Assembly: GCA_030151885.1 (NCBI GenBank)
Contig: JASLCG010000025.1
Location: 1 to 33,440 of the forward strand
Reading direction: 5' to 3'
Length of the DNA: 33,440 nucleotides
DNA from: Bacteroides sp.
GTDB taxonomy: Bacteria; Bacteroidota; Bacteroidia; Bacteroidales; Bacteroidaceae
In this document: positions 10,201 to 17,191 of the stretch, one piece after another
Numbering within the stretch: position 1 is the first letter of the stretch
How the letters are laid out: the number at the start of each line of letters is the position of its first letter
Made by a program: the position numbers and the translations under genes
Notes under the pieces: generated by a model
The model's input: only the letters and a program-made list of their open reading frames with translations
What the model was told of the DNA's origin: nothing
Database searches by the model: none

Positions 10201-10279
10201 TGAAGCTATTAAGACAAGCAAGTCTAGAGATAGTCTGATGAAGAAAATATTGACGTTCCTTACAAAAGAATCGAACTAA
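7241..10279 (+). CDS. Modular secreted N-acetylmuramoyl-L-alanine amidase (Amidase_3 split by a golvesin-like domain, plus FN3)
   Basis: 1012 residues. A signal peptide ends SIVG with Q23 next. The catalytic core resembles zinc Amidase_3: H159 in SHGYYFEP, E182 in TVEDLY, H483 in AFHSDAG and E566 in LLELLSH would be the zinc ligands and catalytic glutamate. Between the second and third ligands is an insertion that includes a golvesin/xanthan-lyase-like beta-sandwich (about 250-375; KDGKYAVYVSY). An FN3-like domain follows (about 635-720; AYIVYSKIGN, SFKVTAINDGGESFPSE). Residues about 725-1010 form an alpha/beta domain with GKILIVNGF and NGGSILASGAY, similar to a flavodoxin or class I amidotransferase fold, of unknown role. 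Related Bacteroidota proteins are often labelled 'xanthan lyase', which is probably misleading. The expected job is removal of stem peptides from muropeptides in the periplasm, leaving denuded glycan for NamZ. Confidence 0.8.
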   Translation: MKLTKKITSLIAVSFLSLSIVGQNNIDKKELSALIDKEVKKEISVGPIKVDSIAYKEDVAEIYCNYNLAYYPFRPNSVNNFNKLVKSFLSKQGYSSKQIAIYASGENIENLIPNIYRKKRNRDLAFTNIVSAPLVLNKSLLFEANKGLKNKYIALWQSHGYYFEPKLDRWEWQRARIFQTVEDLYTQSYVLPFLVPMLESAGATLILPRERDTQIHEIIIDNDTKNSSLYTETNGDKDWSTGELTGFAHKKEFYTDYENPFKDGTYREIETVKRGEESTIQWTPNIPKDGKYAVYVSYKSLPKSTSNARYTVFHKGGSTEFHVNQKMGGSTWIYLGHFEFNKGISNQNKVILSNISNKKGEILTADAIKIGGGYGNIARKVSENGVMNNSKSSESLNQVVSEQDTSFSEYQISTYPRFTEAARYWMQWAGIPDSIYSPSQGLNDYTDDYRSRGMWVNYIAGGSSANPNEEGLNIPIDLAFAFHSDAGTTFNDSIIGTLGIYYTKSHEGKLANGASKELSRDLTDLIQTQIVDDIRALYNPQWTRRGMWDKAYSEAAIPKVPTMLLELLSHQNFADMQYGLDPRFRFTVSRAIYKGILRYLSSQYNTEYTIQPLPINSFNIGSQEGKAILTWEATPDTLEASAIPTAYIVYSKIGNQAFDQGKLIKKNQYEVTIPKGVVCSFKVTAINDGGESFPSETLAIGESIHSKGKILIVNGFTRVSAPDDFDAQPDSIAGFLDESDHGVPYISDISYIGKMKEFRRTVPWMDDDASGFGDSYGNFETQVIAGNTFDYTTLHGEAILNAGFSFTSTSKQALEKGLLNTSKYDVIDLILGKEKQTKFGPISMNQITYKTFSKKMQQVISEYCNNGGSILASGAYIATDIWDNPLVNKQEEDIDFATNILGYKWRVNQAAVMGGVKEVNSPIGKANSKYQYYNTLNNESYIVESPDAIEPANAKGYTTMRYTENNLSAAVAYKADNYKTYIMGIPFEAIKTSKSRDSLMKKILTFLTKESN

Positions 10280-10295
10280 ACTAACATTGAAAAAC

Positions 10296-12140
10296 ATGAA
10301 AAAGAAATTAATAATTTTATTGAGTATAATACTCTACTGCGGATCGTTATGTGGACAGGAGTTTACTTTTGCTCTTTTGTCAGACACACATATTTCGCAT
10401 AGAAACCCAGCACCAGCAGAAGATTTAAATAAAGTCATTAAAGAGATTAACGAATCTAACTCTTTAGATTTTGTAGTAATATCTGGAGATATTTCTGAAG
10501 AGGGAGACTACAAATCTTTAAGCCAAGCTAAAGCCATACTTAATAAACTAAATAAAACTTATTATGCAATTCCTGGCAATCATGAAACAAAATGGACTGA
10601 ATCTGGAATGACTGATTTTAGTAAGATTTTTGGAAGTGAAAGAATTCAGTTTGAACACAATGGCATACGCTTTCTTGGATTTAATACAGGTCCTCTTATG
10701 AGAATGGCCGATGGACATGTAGTGCCACAAGATATTACTTGGTTAAAAGAAGAGCTTTCTAAGAACCCTGATCAACCAACCTTTTTAGTAACACATTACC
10801 CACTAAAAGATGGAGATGTAGATAACTGGTATGACGTTACAGATGCCGTAAGACCATATAATATCATCTCTTTTTTAGGAGGTCATTATCATAGTAATAG
10901 ATTGTTTGACTATGATGGAATTCCTGGTATAATAAGCCGTTCAACACTAAGAGGAAAGGAAAACAGTGTTGGTTATACCATCATAGAGGTTAAAGAAAAA
11001 GAGATAAATGTCTATGAGAAGCTTATTAATAAGAATCCAAGGAAATGGGCTACAGTAGATCGTTCTAAAAAACAATACTCTTTAAAAGGAGATCCTAATA
11101 AATACCCTAGTTTTTCTGTAAACCAAGAGTATACCAATGTATCAAAGAGATGGATTCATCAAACAGGTGTTGGCATCTACAGCTCTCCTGCTACTTATAA
11201 AGACCTAGTCTTTGTAGGTGATGATATGGGTTACCTTACAGCTTATAAAGTTAAAAGTGGGAAAGAAGTATGGAGTTACAAAGTAGGACATAGAATTGTA
11301 GGTACTCCTGACGCTCAAGACGGAGTTGTTGTCTTCGGATCGGCAGATGAACATATTTATGGTTTAAACACCAAAAATGGCAAACTACTATGGTCTATTA
11401 AAGCTGAAGCTGCAGTATTAGGTGCAGTTACTATATCAAAAAAAATAGCCTACATAGGTGCTAGTGATGGCATTTTTAGAGCAATAGATATAAAAACAGG
11501 AAAAATAATCTGGGCTTATACCAAAGTAAAAGATTATATAGAAACAAAACCACTTATCATAGATAACAAAGTTATTTTTGGAGCATGGGATAATACACTA
11601 TATGCACTAAACGCAATGACCGGAAAAGAAGAGTGGCTGTGGAATGGAGATATTAAAGGAATGCACTTTTCTCCAGCTGCTGTTTGGCCTGTCAGTGCAC
11701 ATAATAAAGTATTTATTACTGATCCAAAACGAGCTATGACGGCAATAGATTTACAAACAGGTGAAACTATTTGGAGAACTAGCCAATCTATGGTACGAGA
11801 AACTATAGGCCTATCAGAAGACCACAAACGGATATACAGTAAAACCATGAACGACAGCATTGTATGTTACTCTGCAGAACTAGATAAGCCTCAACAAATA
11901 TGGGCTACGGATGTTGGTTTTGGTTATGAACATGCCCCATCAATGCAAGTTGAAAAAGATGGAGTAATGTATGGAAGTACAAAGAATGGATTAATGTTTG
12001 CTTTAGATGCACTAACAGGAAAAGTTATTTGGAAGCATAAAGTAGGTAACTCACTTATTAGCACATTAGTACCATTATCTAATAAAAGAGTACTCTTTAC
12101 AGCTACAGGTGGAGAATTAGGATTACTAGAATGGAAATAA
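10296..12140 (+). CDS. Secreted calcineurin-like metallophosphoesterase fused to a PQQ-type beta-propeller
   Basis: 614 residues from the ATG at 10296. A TTG at 10287 would add MKN but gives a worse signal peptide; the ATG start gives MKKKLIILLSIILYCGSLCG followed by Q. Metallophosphoesterase motifs are SDTHIS (D30, H32), SGDIS, GNHE (N95, H96), THYP and GGHYHS (H197, H199), complete for a two-metal site. From about residue 285 to the end are six to seven repeats of the PQQ/WD-like kind (GKEVWSYKVG, GKLLWSIKAE, GKIIWAYTK, GKEEWLW, GETIWRTS, GKVIWKHKVG), as in BamB-like propellers. It acts in the periplasm or on the surface. The phosphoester substrate is unknown; wall-linked phosphodiesters or phosphorylated sugars would suit the operon. 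It sits 25 bases before the GT2 gene. Confidence 0.85.
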   Translation: MKKKLIILLSIILYCGSLCGQEFTFALLSDTHISHRNPAPAEDLNKVIKEINESNSLDFVVISGDISEEGDYKSLSQAKAILNKLNKTYYAIPGNHETKWTESGMTDFSKIFGSERIQFEHNGIRFLGFNTGPLMRMADGHVVPQDITWLKEELSKNPDQPTFLVTHYPLKDGDVDNWYDVTDAVRPYNIISFLGGHYHSNRLFDYDGIPGIISRSTLRGKENSVGYTIIEVKEKEINVYEKLINKNPRKWATVDRSKKQYSLKGDPNKYPSFSVNQEYTNVSKRWIHQTGVGIYSSPATYKDLVFVGDDMGYLTAYKVKSGKEVWSYKVGHRIVGTPDAQDGVVVFGSADEHIYGLNTKNGKLLWSIKAEAAVLGAVTISKKIAYIGASDGIFRAIDIKTGKIIWAYTKVKDYIETKPLIIDNKVIFGAWDNTLYALNAMTGKEEWLWNGDIKGMHFSPAAVWPVSAHNKVFITDPKRAMTAIDLQTGETIWRTSQSMVRETIGLSEDHKRIYSKTMNDSIVCYSAELDKPQQIWATDVGFGYEHAPSMQVEKDGVMYGSTKNGLMFALDALTGKVIWKHKVGNSLISTLVPLSNKRVLFTATGGELGLLEWK

Positions 12141-12165
12141 AAAGAAACTATAAAAACATACAAAT

Positions 12166-13626
12166 ATGAAAACAAGAATTAATTGCTTTATCCCATATCT
12201 TGAGGAGAGCCAAGTAAAAGATACAATCAAGAATTTAGAAAGTAACGAATCGCATATCAACATTTTCTTACTTACAACGGATAAAAGTGCTAAAACATTT
12301 AATAATCTACCACTTTTACATGTCCCTACTCTATCATCTACCGAAACTATCAAAGTTATTGAAAAGCACTCTGACTGTGATTTTATTCTATATTATTCTA
12401 AATATTCAACCTTAGAACTAGGGTACTTTGCATTAGAACGATTAGTAAAACTAGCACAAGATACACAAGCTGGAATGGTCTATTCAGACCATTATCAAAT
12501 TATAGGAAAGGAGCGTAAAAGCACCCCAGTTATTGACTATCAAAAAGGGAGTTTAAGAGATGACTTTAATTTTGGGTCACTACTACTTTTCAATGCTAAA
12601 GCTTTTAAAGATGCAACAAACCGTATGAGTAACAATTACAGTGTTGCAGGATTGTACGATTTGAGATTAAAACTAAGCCAAAACACGAGTTTAGTACACA
12701 TCAATGAGTATTTATATGCTGAAGTAGAAAAAGATACCAGAAAAAGCGGAGAGAAAATATTTGACTATGTAGACCCTAGAAATAGAGCGGCTCAAATAGA
12801 GATGGAACAAGCTTGTACCGAACACCTAAAAGAAATAGGAGGATATCTTAAACCTAATTTTAAAAAAATTGAGTTTAACGAAAACAGCTTTGAGTTCGAA
12901 GCGTCCGTTATTATACCAGTTCGTAATAGAATAAAAACTATTAAAGATGCTATAAGCTCTGTTTTAATTCAAAAAACAAACTTCAAATTTAACCTTATAG
13001 TTATTGACAATCATTCAACTGATGGTACTACTGAAGCTATAAAGTCTTTTAATGACGATAGGCTAATACATGTTATTCCTGAAAGAAATGACTTAGGAAT
13101 TGGAGGCTGTTGGAATGCAGGTGTCCATCACGAAAAATGCGGTAAATTCTCTATTCAACTTGATAGTGATGATGTCTATAAAGATGAAAACACATTACAA
13201 ACTATGGTAAATGCTTTTTATGAGCAAAACTGCGCTATGGTAGTTGGAACCTATATGATGACAGATTTTAATATGAATATGATTGCTCCAGGTATAATAG
13301 ATCATAAAGAGTGGACACCTGATAATGGTAGAAATAATGCACTACGTATTAATGGGCTAGGAGCTCCAAGGGCTTTTTATACACCAATACTTCGAGAAGT
13401 AAAAGTACCAAATACAAGTTATGGAGAAGACTATGCCCTAGGATTAAACTTCTCAAGAAATTATCAAATTGGCAGAGTTTATGATGTTGTCTATCTATGC
13501 AGAAGATGGGAAGATAACTCTGATGCATCGTTAGACATTGTAAAAATGAATAATCACAACATCTATAAAGATAAAATTCGCACTTGGGAATTGGAAGCTA
13601 GAATTAATTTAAACAAGAAGAAATGA
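12166..13626 (+). CDS. Family 2 glycosyltransferase with an extra N-terminal GT-like domain
   Basis: 486 residues, no signal peptide and no clear membrane helix, so probably cytoplasmic. Residues about 245-480 are a canonical GT-A/GT2 domain: ASVIIPVRNR, VIDNHSTDGT, GIGGCWNAG, QLDSDD (D333, D335, D336; metal/nucleotide-sugar binding) and GEDYALGL. Residues 1-240 resemble a second, degenerate GT-A unit (CDFILYYSK, GMVYSDHY, GSLLLFNAKAF) without the DxD, so it may be a structural or acceptor-binding half. A glycosyltransferase is odd inside a catabolic operon. Its stop overlaps the next start (ATGA at 13623-13626), so it is translationally coupled to the DUF4922 gene. Donor and acceptor cannot be predicted from sequence. 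Confidence 0.85.
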   Translation: MKTRINCFIPYLEESQVKDTIKNLESNESHINIFLLTTDKSAKTFNNLPLLHVPTLSSTETIKVIEKHSDCDFILYYSKYSTLELGYFALERLVKLAQDTQAGMVYSDHYQIIGKERKSTPVIDYQKGSLRDDFNFGSLLLFNAKAFKDATNRMSNNYSVAGLYDLRLKLSQNTSLVHINEYLYAEVEKDTRKSGEKIFDYVDPRNRAAQIEMEQACTEHLKEIGGYLKPNFKKIEFNENSFEFEASVIIPVRNRIKTIKDAISSVLIQKTNFKFNLIVIDNHSTDGTTEAIKSFNDDRLIHVIPERNDLGIGGCWNAGVHHEKCGKFSIQLDSDDVYKDENTLQTMVNAFYEQNCAMVVGTYMMTDFNMNMIAPGIIDHKEWTPDNGRNNALRINGLGAPRAFYTPILREVKVPNTSYGEDYALGLNFSRNYQIGRVYDVVYLCRRWEDNSDASLDIVKMNNHNIYKDKIRTWELEARINLNKKK

Positions 13627-14555
13627 TTAAAAACGATTTAGAAAATCTCTTTAAAGAGCAACTTCTTAATTGGGAATTGGCTTCTAATAACTTTAAATCT
13701 CTATCTCTAGTGAAAACTAAATCACTAGAGGTAGCAGGTATCAAGTATGGAGTACAATTCAACCCTGCTAGGATTACATCTTCTTCGGCAAAAGTGGATA
13801 CAAAATCAATACAAGAGCGCAAATGCTTTTTGTGCGAAGAGAACAGACCTAGTGAACAAAAAGGAATTGATTTTGGTAGATATACTATTTTGCTCAATCC
13901 TTTTCCTATTTTCAAAAAGCACCTTACAATACCTGACAAATCTCACGTCATACAGAAAATAGAAAATAGGATGAGTGACATGCTAGACCTAGCAAAAGCC
14001 TTAGATGATTATGTTATTTTTTACAACGGACCGAAATGTGGTGCTTCAGCTCCAGATCATATGCACTTCCAAGGAGGAAATAAAGGCTTTCTCAACCTTG
14101 AACGCGACATAGATAGAATTGAAGCTATTAATTTAATTTCTACACACAACGTCCAGTTATCTTTGCTAAAAGATGCCCCAAGAAATGCACTTCATATCAG
14201 GAGCTGCGACAAGGATGCATTAACAAGAACTTTTGAAAAGCTCTACAAAAGCATACCACACACTCCCGAAGATATAGAGCCAATGCTAAACCTATTGGCT
14301 TGGTACACAAAAGGAGAATGGCATTTAATTGTTTTCTTACGTAAAAAGCATAGACCTTCTTGCTATTTTGAAACAGGAGATAAAAAGCTACTTTCAAGCC
14401 CTGCATCCGTCGATTTAGGAGGAGTATTTATAACCCCAATAGAGGAGGACTTCAACAAGATATCTGGAGATAAAATTGAAGAAATATTATTAGAGGTGTC
14501 TCTTTCTAAAGAAGAAGTTATAAACATTGTTGAACGTCTTAAATTAAATCAATGA
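13623..14555 (+). CDS. DUF4922 protein, GalT/Apa2-like HIT-superfamily nucleotidyltransferase or phosphorylase candidate
   Basis: 310 residues, no signal peptide, so cytoplasmic. The key motif is DHMHFQ at residues 145-150 (H146, H148, Q150), the H-x-H-x-Q active site of the HIT superfamily branch that includes galactose-1-phosphate uridylyltransferase and Ap4A phosphorylase; GPKCGAS just before it fits the same fold. C68-F-L-C71 (CFLCEENRP) resembles the CxxC of GalT-like proteins. The segment RYTILLNPFPIFKKHLTIPD is the HIT beta-sheet region. By family such an enzyme forms a nucleotidyl-histidine intermediate, moving a nucleotide between sugar-phosphates or splitting dinucleoside polyphosphates. 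It overlaps both the upstream GT2 and the downstream SpoIID-like gene by 4 bases, suggesting it supplies or consumes a nucleotide sugar for that glycosyltransferase. The precise reaction is unknown. Confidence 0.75.
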   Translation: MIKNDLENLFKEQLLNWELASNNFKSLSLVKTKSLEVAGIKYGVQFNPARITSSSAKVDTKSIQERKCFLCEENRPSEQKGIDFGRYTILLNPFPIFKKHLTIPDKSHVIQKIENRMSDMLDLAKALDDYVIFYNGPKCGASAPDHMHFQGGNKGFLNLERDIDRIEAINLISTHNVQLSLLKDAPRNALHIRSCDKDALTRTFEKLYKSIPHTPEDIEPMLNLLAWYTKGEWHLIVFLRKKHRPSCYFETGDKKLLSSPASVDLGGVFITPIEEDFNKISGDKIEEILLEVSLSKEEVINIVERLKLNQ

Positions 14556-15868
14556 TACGAACTCCACAAGTTAGTGTAGGAATTATGGCTGAACCCACTA
14601 TAAAATTCACACTACATAAGCCTTACTTACTACAAAGTACAGAAGTAAGTAATGATTGTAAAGTCTCATTTATAAATAATAAACTCGAATGGAATAACAT
14701 TCTATACGATGAACTTCTATTTATACCGATAGATGCAGATACTGCTTTCTTCGAATTAAAAGATGTAACTATTGGTATAGATTTTCACTGGGAAAGAAAA
14801 GAACATCAGCAGTTTAGAGGATGTCTTCGCTTAATTCCTGAAAATGGAAAAGTTAGAGCAATCAATATTCTTCCAATCGAGGAGTATCTTGTTAGTGTAA
14901 TATCATCCGAGATGAGTGCTACAGCATCTTTAGAGTTACTGAAGGCACATGCTGTTATATCTAGAAGCTGGTTAATTGCACAGATAAAAAAGAACACACT
15001 TATAAAAGAATCAGGAATTGCATACTCAAGTACAGAGCAAAACTCGGAAGGTGAGCATATAATTTGGTATGACAGAGAAGATCATACAGACTTTGATGTT
15101 TGTGCTGATGACCACTGTCAAAGGTATCAAGGTATAACAAGAGCCTCAACAAAGATTGTAGAACAAGCTGTTAAAGAGACAGATGGGCTTATACTTACCT
15201 ATAATGGAAAAATATGTGACACCAGGTTCTCTAAATGTTGTGGTGGAGTTTTTGAGGAGTTCAGCTCATGCTGGGGTGAGGAGCCTCATCCATACCTTAA
15301 ACGTCACTTAGATGCTTTTAGTGAAGACTTGCCCGATCTTAAAAATGAAGAGAATGCAGTCCAATGGATTTCAACATCTCCCGATGCATTTTGCAACACC
15401 ACAGACAAGAAAATTTTAAGTCAAGTACTAAATAACTATGATCAGGAAACGACCAACTTTTACAGATGGGAAGTTACCTATACACAGAAAGAGATTAAAC
15501 AACTTTTAAACAGTAAGTCTGGGTTTGAATTTGGAGACATAATAGATCTTAAACCTATAAAAAGAGGACCATCTGGACGACTTATAAAACTTCAAATTGT
15601 AGGAAGCCTTAAAACATTAACCATTGGCAAAGAGCTTGAAATTAGACGGATTTTATCTAAGTCGCACCTTTATAGCTCTGCTTTTATTATAAAAAAAGGG
15701 GAGGTTATTAACGGCATACCTCAGAACTTTACACTAATAGGTGCTGGTTGGGGGCATGGTGTAGGTTTATGCCAAATTGGAGCAGCCGTAATGGGAGAGC
15801 AGGGCTATAATTATGAGGCTATTTTAAAGCACTACTACATTGGAGCTACACTAGAAAAGAACTATTAA
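14552..15868 (+). CDS. SpoIID/LytB-domain protein without an export signal
   Basis: 438 residues. Family marks are LPIEEYLVSVISSEMSATAS (E120 is the counterpart of the catalytic Glu in SpoIID), LELLKAHAVISRSW, the HCQRYQGITRAS and TRFSKCCGG strands, and the C-terminal GAGWGHGVGLCQIGAAVMGEQG (H402). Bacillus SpoIID is a lytic transglycosylase that cuts glycan strands already stripped of stem peptides, which matches the product of the amidase in this operon. Unlike SpoIID, this protein starts MIRTPQVSVGIMAEPT with no hydrophobic stretch, and it is rich in cysteines (CC in FSKCCGG, SSCWG, DDHC, GLCQ), so a cytoplasmic location seems likely. The start overlaps the DUF4922 stop (ATGA). The gene is 14 bases before the AmpG-like permease. 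The domain is secure; substrate and location are inferred. Confidence 0.85.
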   Translation: MIRTPQVSVGIMAEPTIKFTLHKPYLLQSTEVSNDCKVSFINNKLEWNNILYDELLFIPIDADTAFFELKDVTIGIDFHWERKEHQQFRGCLRLIPENGKVRAINILPIEEYLVSVISSEMSATASLELLKAHAVISRSWLIAQIKKNTLIKESGIAYSSTEQNSEGEHIIWYDREDHTDFDVCADDHCQRYQGITRASTKIVEQAVKETDGLILTYNGKICDTRFSKCCGGVFEEFSSCWGEEPHPYLKRHLDAFSEDLPDLKNEENAVQWISTSPDAFCNTTDKKILSQVLNNYDQETTNFYRWEVTYTQKEIKQLLNSKSGFEFGDIIDLKPIKRGPSGRLIKLQIVGSLKTLTIGKELEIRRILSKSHLYSSAFIIKKGEVINGIPQNFTLIGAGWGHGVGLCQIGAAVMGEQGYNYEAILKHYYIGATLEKNY

Positions 15869-15882
15869 ATTGAAAAAATACT

Positions 15883-17181
15883 ATGAGTAACATAAATAAA
15901 AAATTCTCACCTTGGACATGGATACCCACGCTCTATTTTGCACAAGGATTGCCATATGTAGCTGTTATGACTATAGCAGTAATAATGTACAAACGACTAG
16001 GCTTAAATAATACAGATATAGCATTATATACATCTTGGCTATACTTACCATGGGTAATAAAACCAATATGGAGCCCTTTTGTGGACTTAATAAAGACAAA
16101 GCGAGCATGGGTTATTGCAATGCAAGGACTTATTGCGGCAGGCTTTGCAGGAGTGGCTTTTTTCATACCAACTAGCTACTATATACAACTAACCTTAGCT
16201 TTTTTCTGGTTACTCGCTTTTGCTTCTGCAACACACGATATAGCTGCTGATGGGTTTTATATGCTCGGACTAACTACTGGAGAACAGTCTCTTTTTGTAG
16301 GGATAAGAAATACAGCATACAGACTAGCAACAATATTTGGGCAGGGTGTACTTGTTATGTTTGCAGGACTAATGGAGAAGGGAGTAATTATACCAAATAC
16401 GAAAGGTAATATAACACTAGCTTGGAGTATCACCTTTTACCTATTAGCTGGTATATTCTTAGGACTAATGCTATACCATAAATGGGTTGTCCCCCACCCT
16501 AATTCGGATAAGCCTCAAAAAGACACTAATGCAAAAGAACTGTTTGAGAGTTTTTTAAAGACCTTTGTTACATTTTTCAAAAAGAAAGACTTAGGATTAA
16601 TGTTTTTCTTTATTCTAACTTACAGGCTAGGAGAATCACAGTTAGCAAAGATAGCATCTCCTTTTTTACTTGACCCTGCCAATAAAGGTGGACTAAATCT
16701 AGATACAGAAGTTGTAGGAATTATTTATGGAACTATTGGTGTTATTGCACTACTAGCTGGTGGTATTATAGGCGGAGTTTTAATCTCTAGAGATGGATTT
16801 AAAAAATGGATAATACCTATGGCAATTGCAATTAACCTTCCAGATATTTTATACGTATGGCTAGCATCAGCAATGCCTTCTAACTCTATTTTGATTGCAT
16901 CGGCCGTTGCTATTGAACAGTTGGGCTACGGATTTGGATTTACAGCATACATGTTATACCTCATATACATAGCAGATGGAGAGCATAAAACAGCTCATTA
17001 TGCTATCGCTACGGGCTTTATGGCTTTAGGAATGATGCTTCCAGGTATGGTTGCTGGTTGGATTCAAGAGATGATTGGATATACTAACTTCTTTATTTGG
17101 GTTTGTATATGTACTATCCCTGGTATAGTAGCTTCAATATTGGTTAAGAATAAAATAAATCCTGCATTTGGAAAAAAATAA
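15883..17181 (+). CDS. AmpG-like MFS permease for muropeptides
   Basis: 432 residues with about 12 transmembrane helices. The N-terminus WTWIPTLYFAQGLPYVAVM, then LYTSWLYLPWVIKPIWSPFVD and ATHDIAADGFY, is the typical start of the AmpG branch of the major facilitator superfamily; the HDIAADG motif is especially diagnostic. AmpG imports GlcNAc-anhydroMurNAc and its peptides by proton symport. Between a SpoIID-domain gene and a second NamZ, import of disaccharides or anhydro sugars is the natural role. The long loop between the two six-helix halves (PHPNSDKPQKDTNAKELF) is charged and cytoplasmic. The gene ends 10 bases before the preferred start of the second NamZ. Confidence 0.85.
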   Translation: MSNINKKFSPWTWIPTLYFAQGLPYVAVMTIAVIMYKRLGLNNTDIALYTSWLYLPWVIKPIWSPFVDLIKTKRAWVIAMQGLIAAGFAGVAFFIPTSYYIQLTLAFFWLLAFASATHDIAADGFYMLGLTTGEQSLFVGIRNTAYRLATIFGQGVLVMFAGLMEKGVIIPNTKGNITLAWSITFYLLAGIFLGLMLYHKWVVPHPNSDKPQKDTNAKELFESFLKTFVTFFKKKDLGLMFFFILTYRLGESQLAKIASPFLLDPANKGGLNLDTEVVGIIYGTIGVIALLAGGIIGGVLISRDGFKKWIIPMAIAINLPDILYVWLASAMPSNSILIASAVAIEQLGYGFGFTAYMLYLIYIADGEHKTAHYAIATGFMALGMMLPGMVAGWIQEMIGYTNFFIWVCICTIPGIVASILVKNKINPAFGKK

Positions 17182-17191
17182 ACTTTACAAA

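Noticed and set aside
10287..10295. TTG as start of the phosphoesterase gene
   Set aside because: The ATG nine bases later gives a normal signal peptide beginning MKKK; the TTG adds only three residues.
17168..17191. TTG as start of the second NamZ gene
   Set aside because: It lies inside the AmpG gene and adds eight polar residues before an otherwise typical signal peptide starting at the ATG at 17192.
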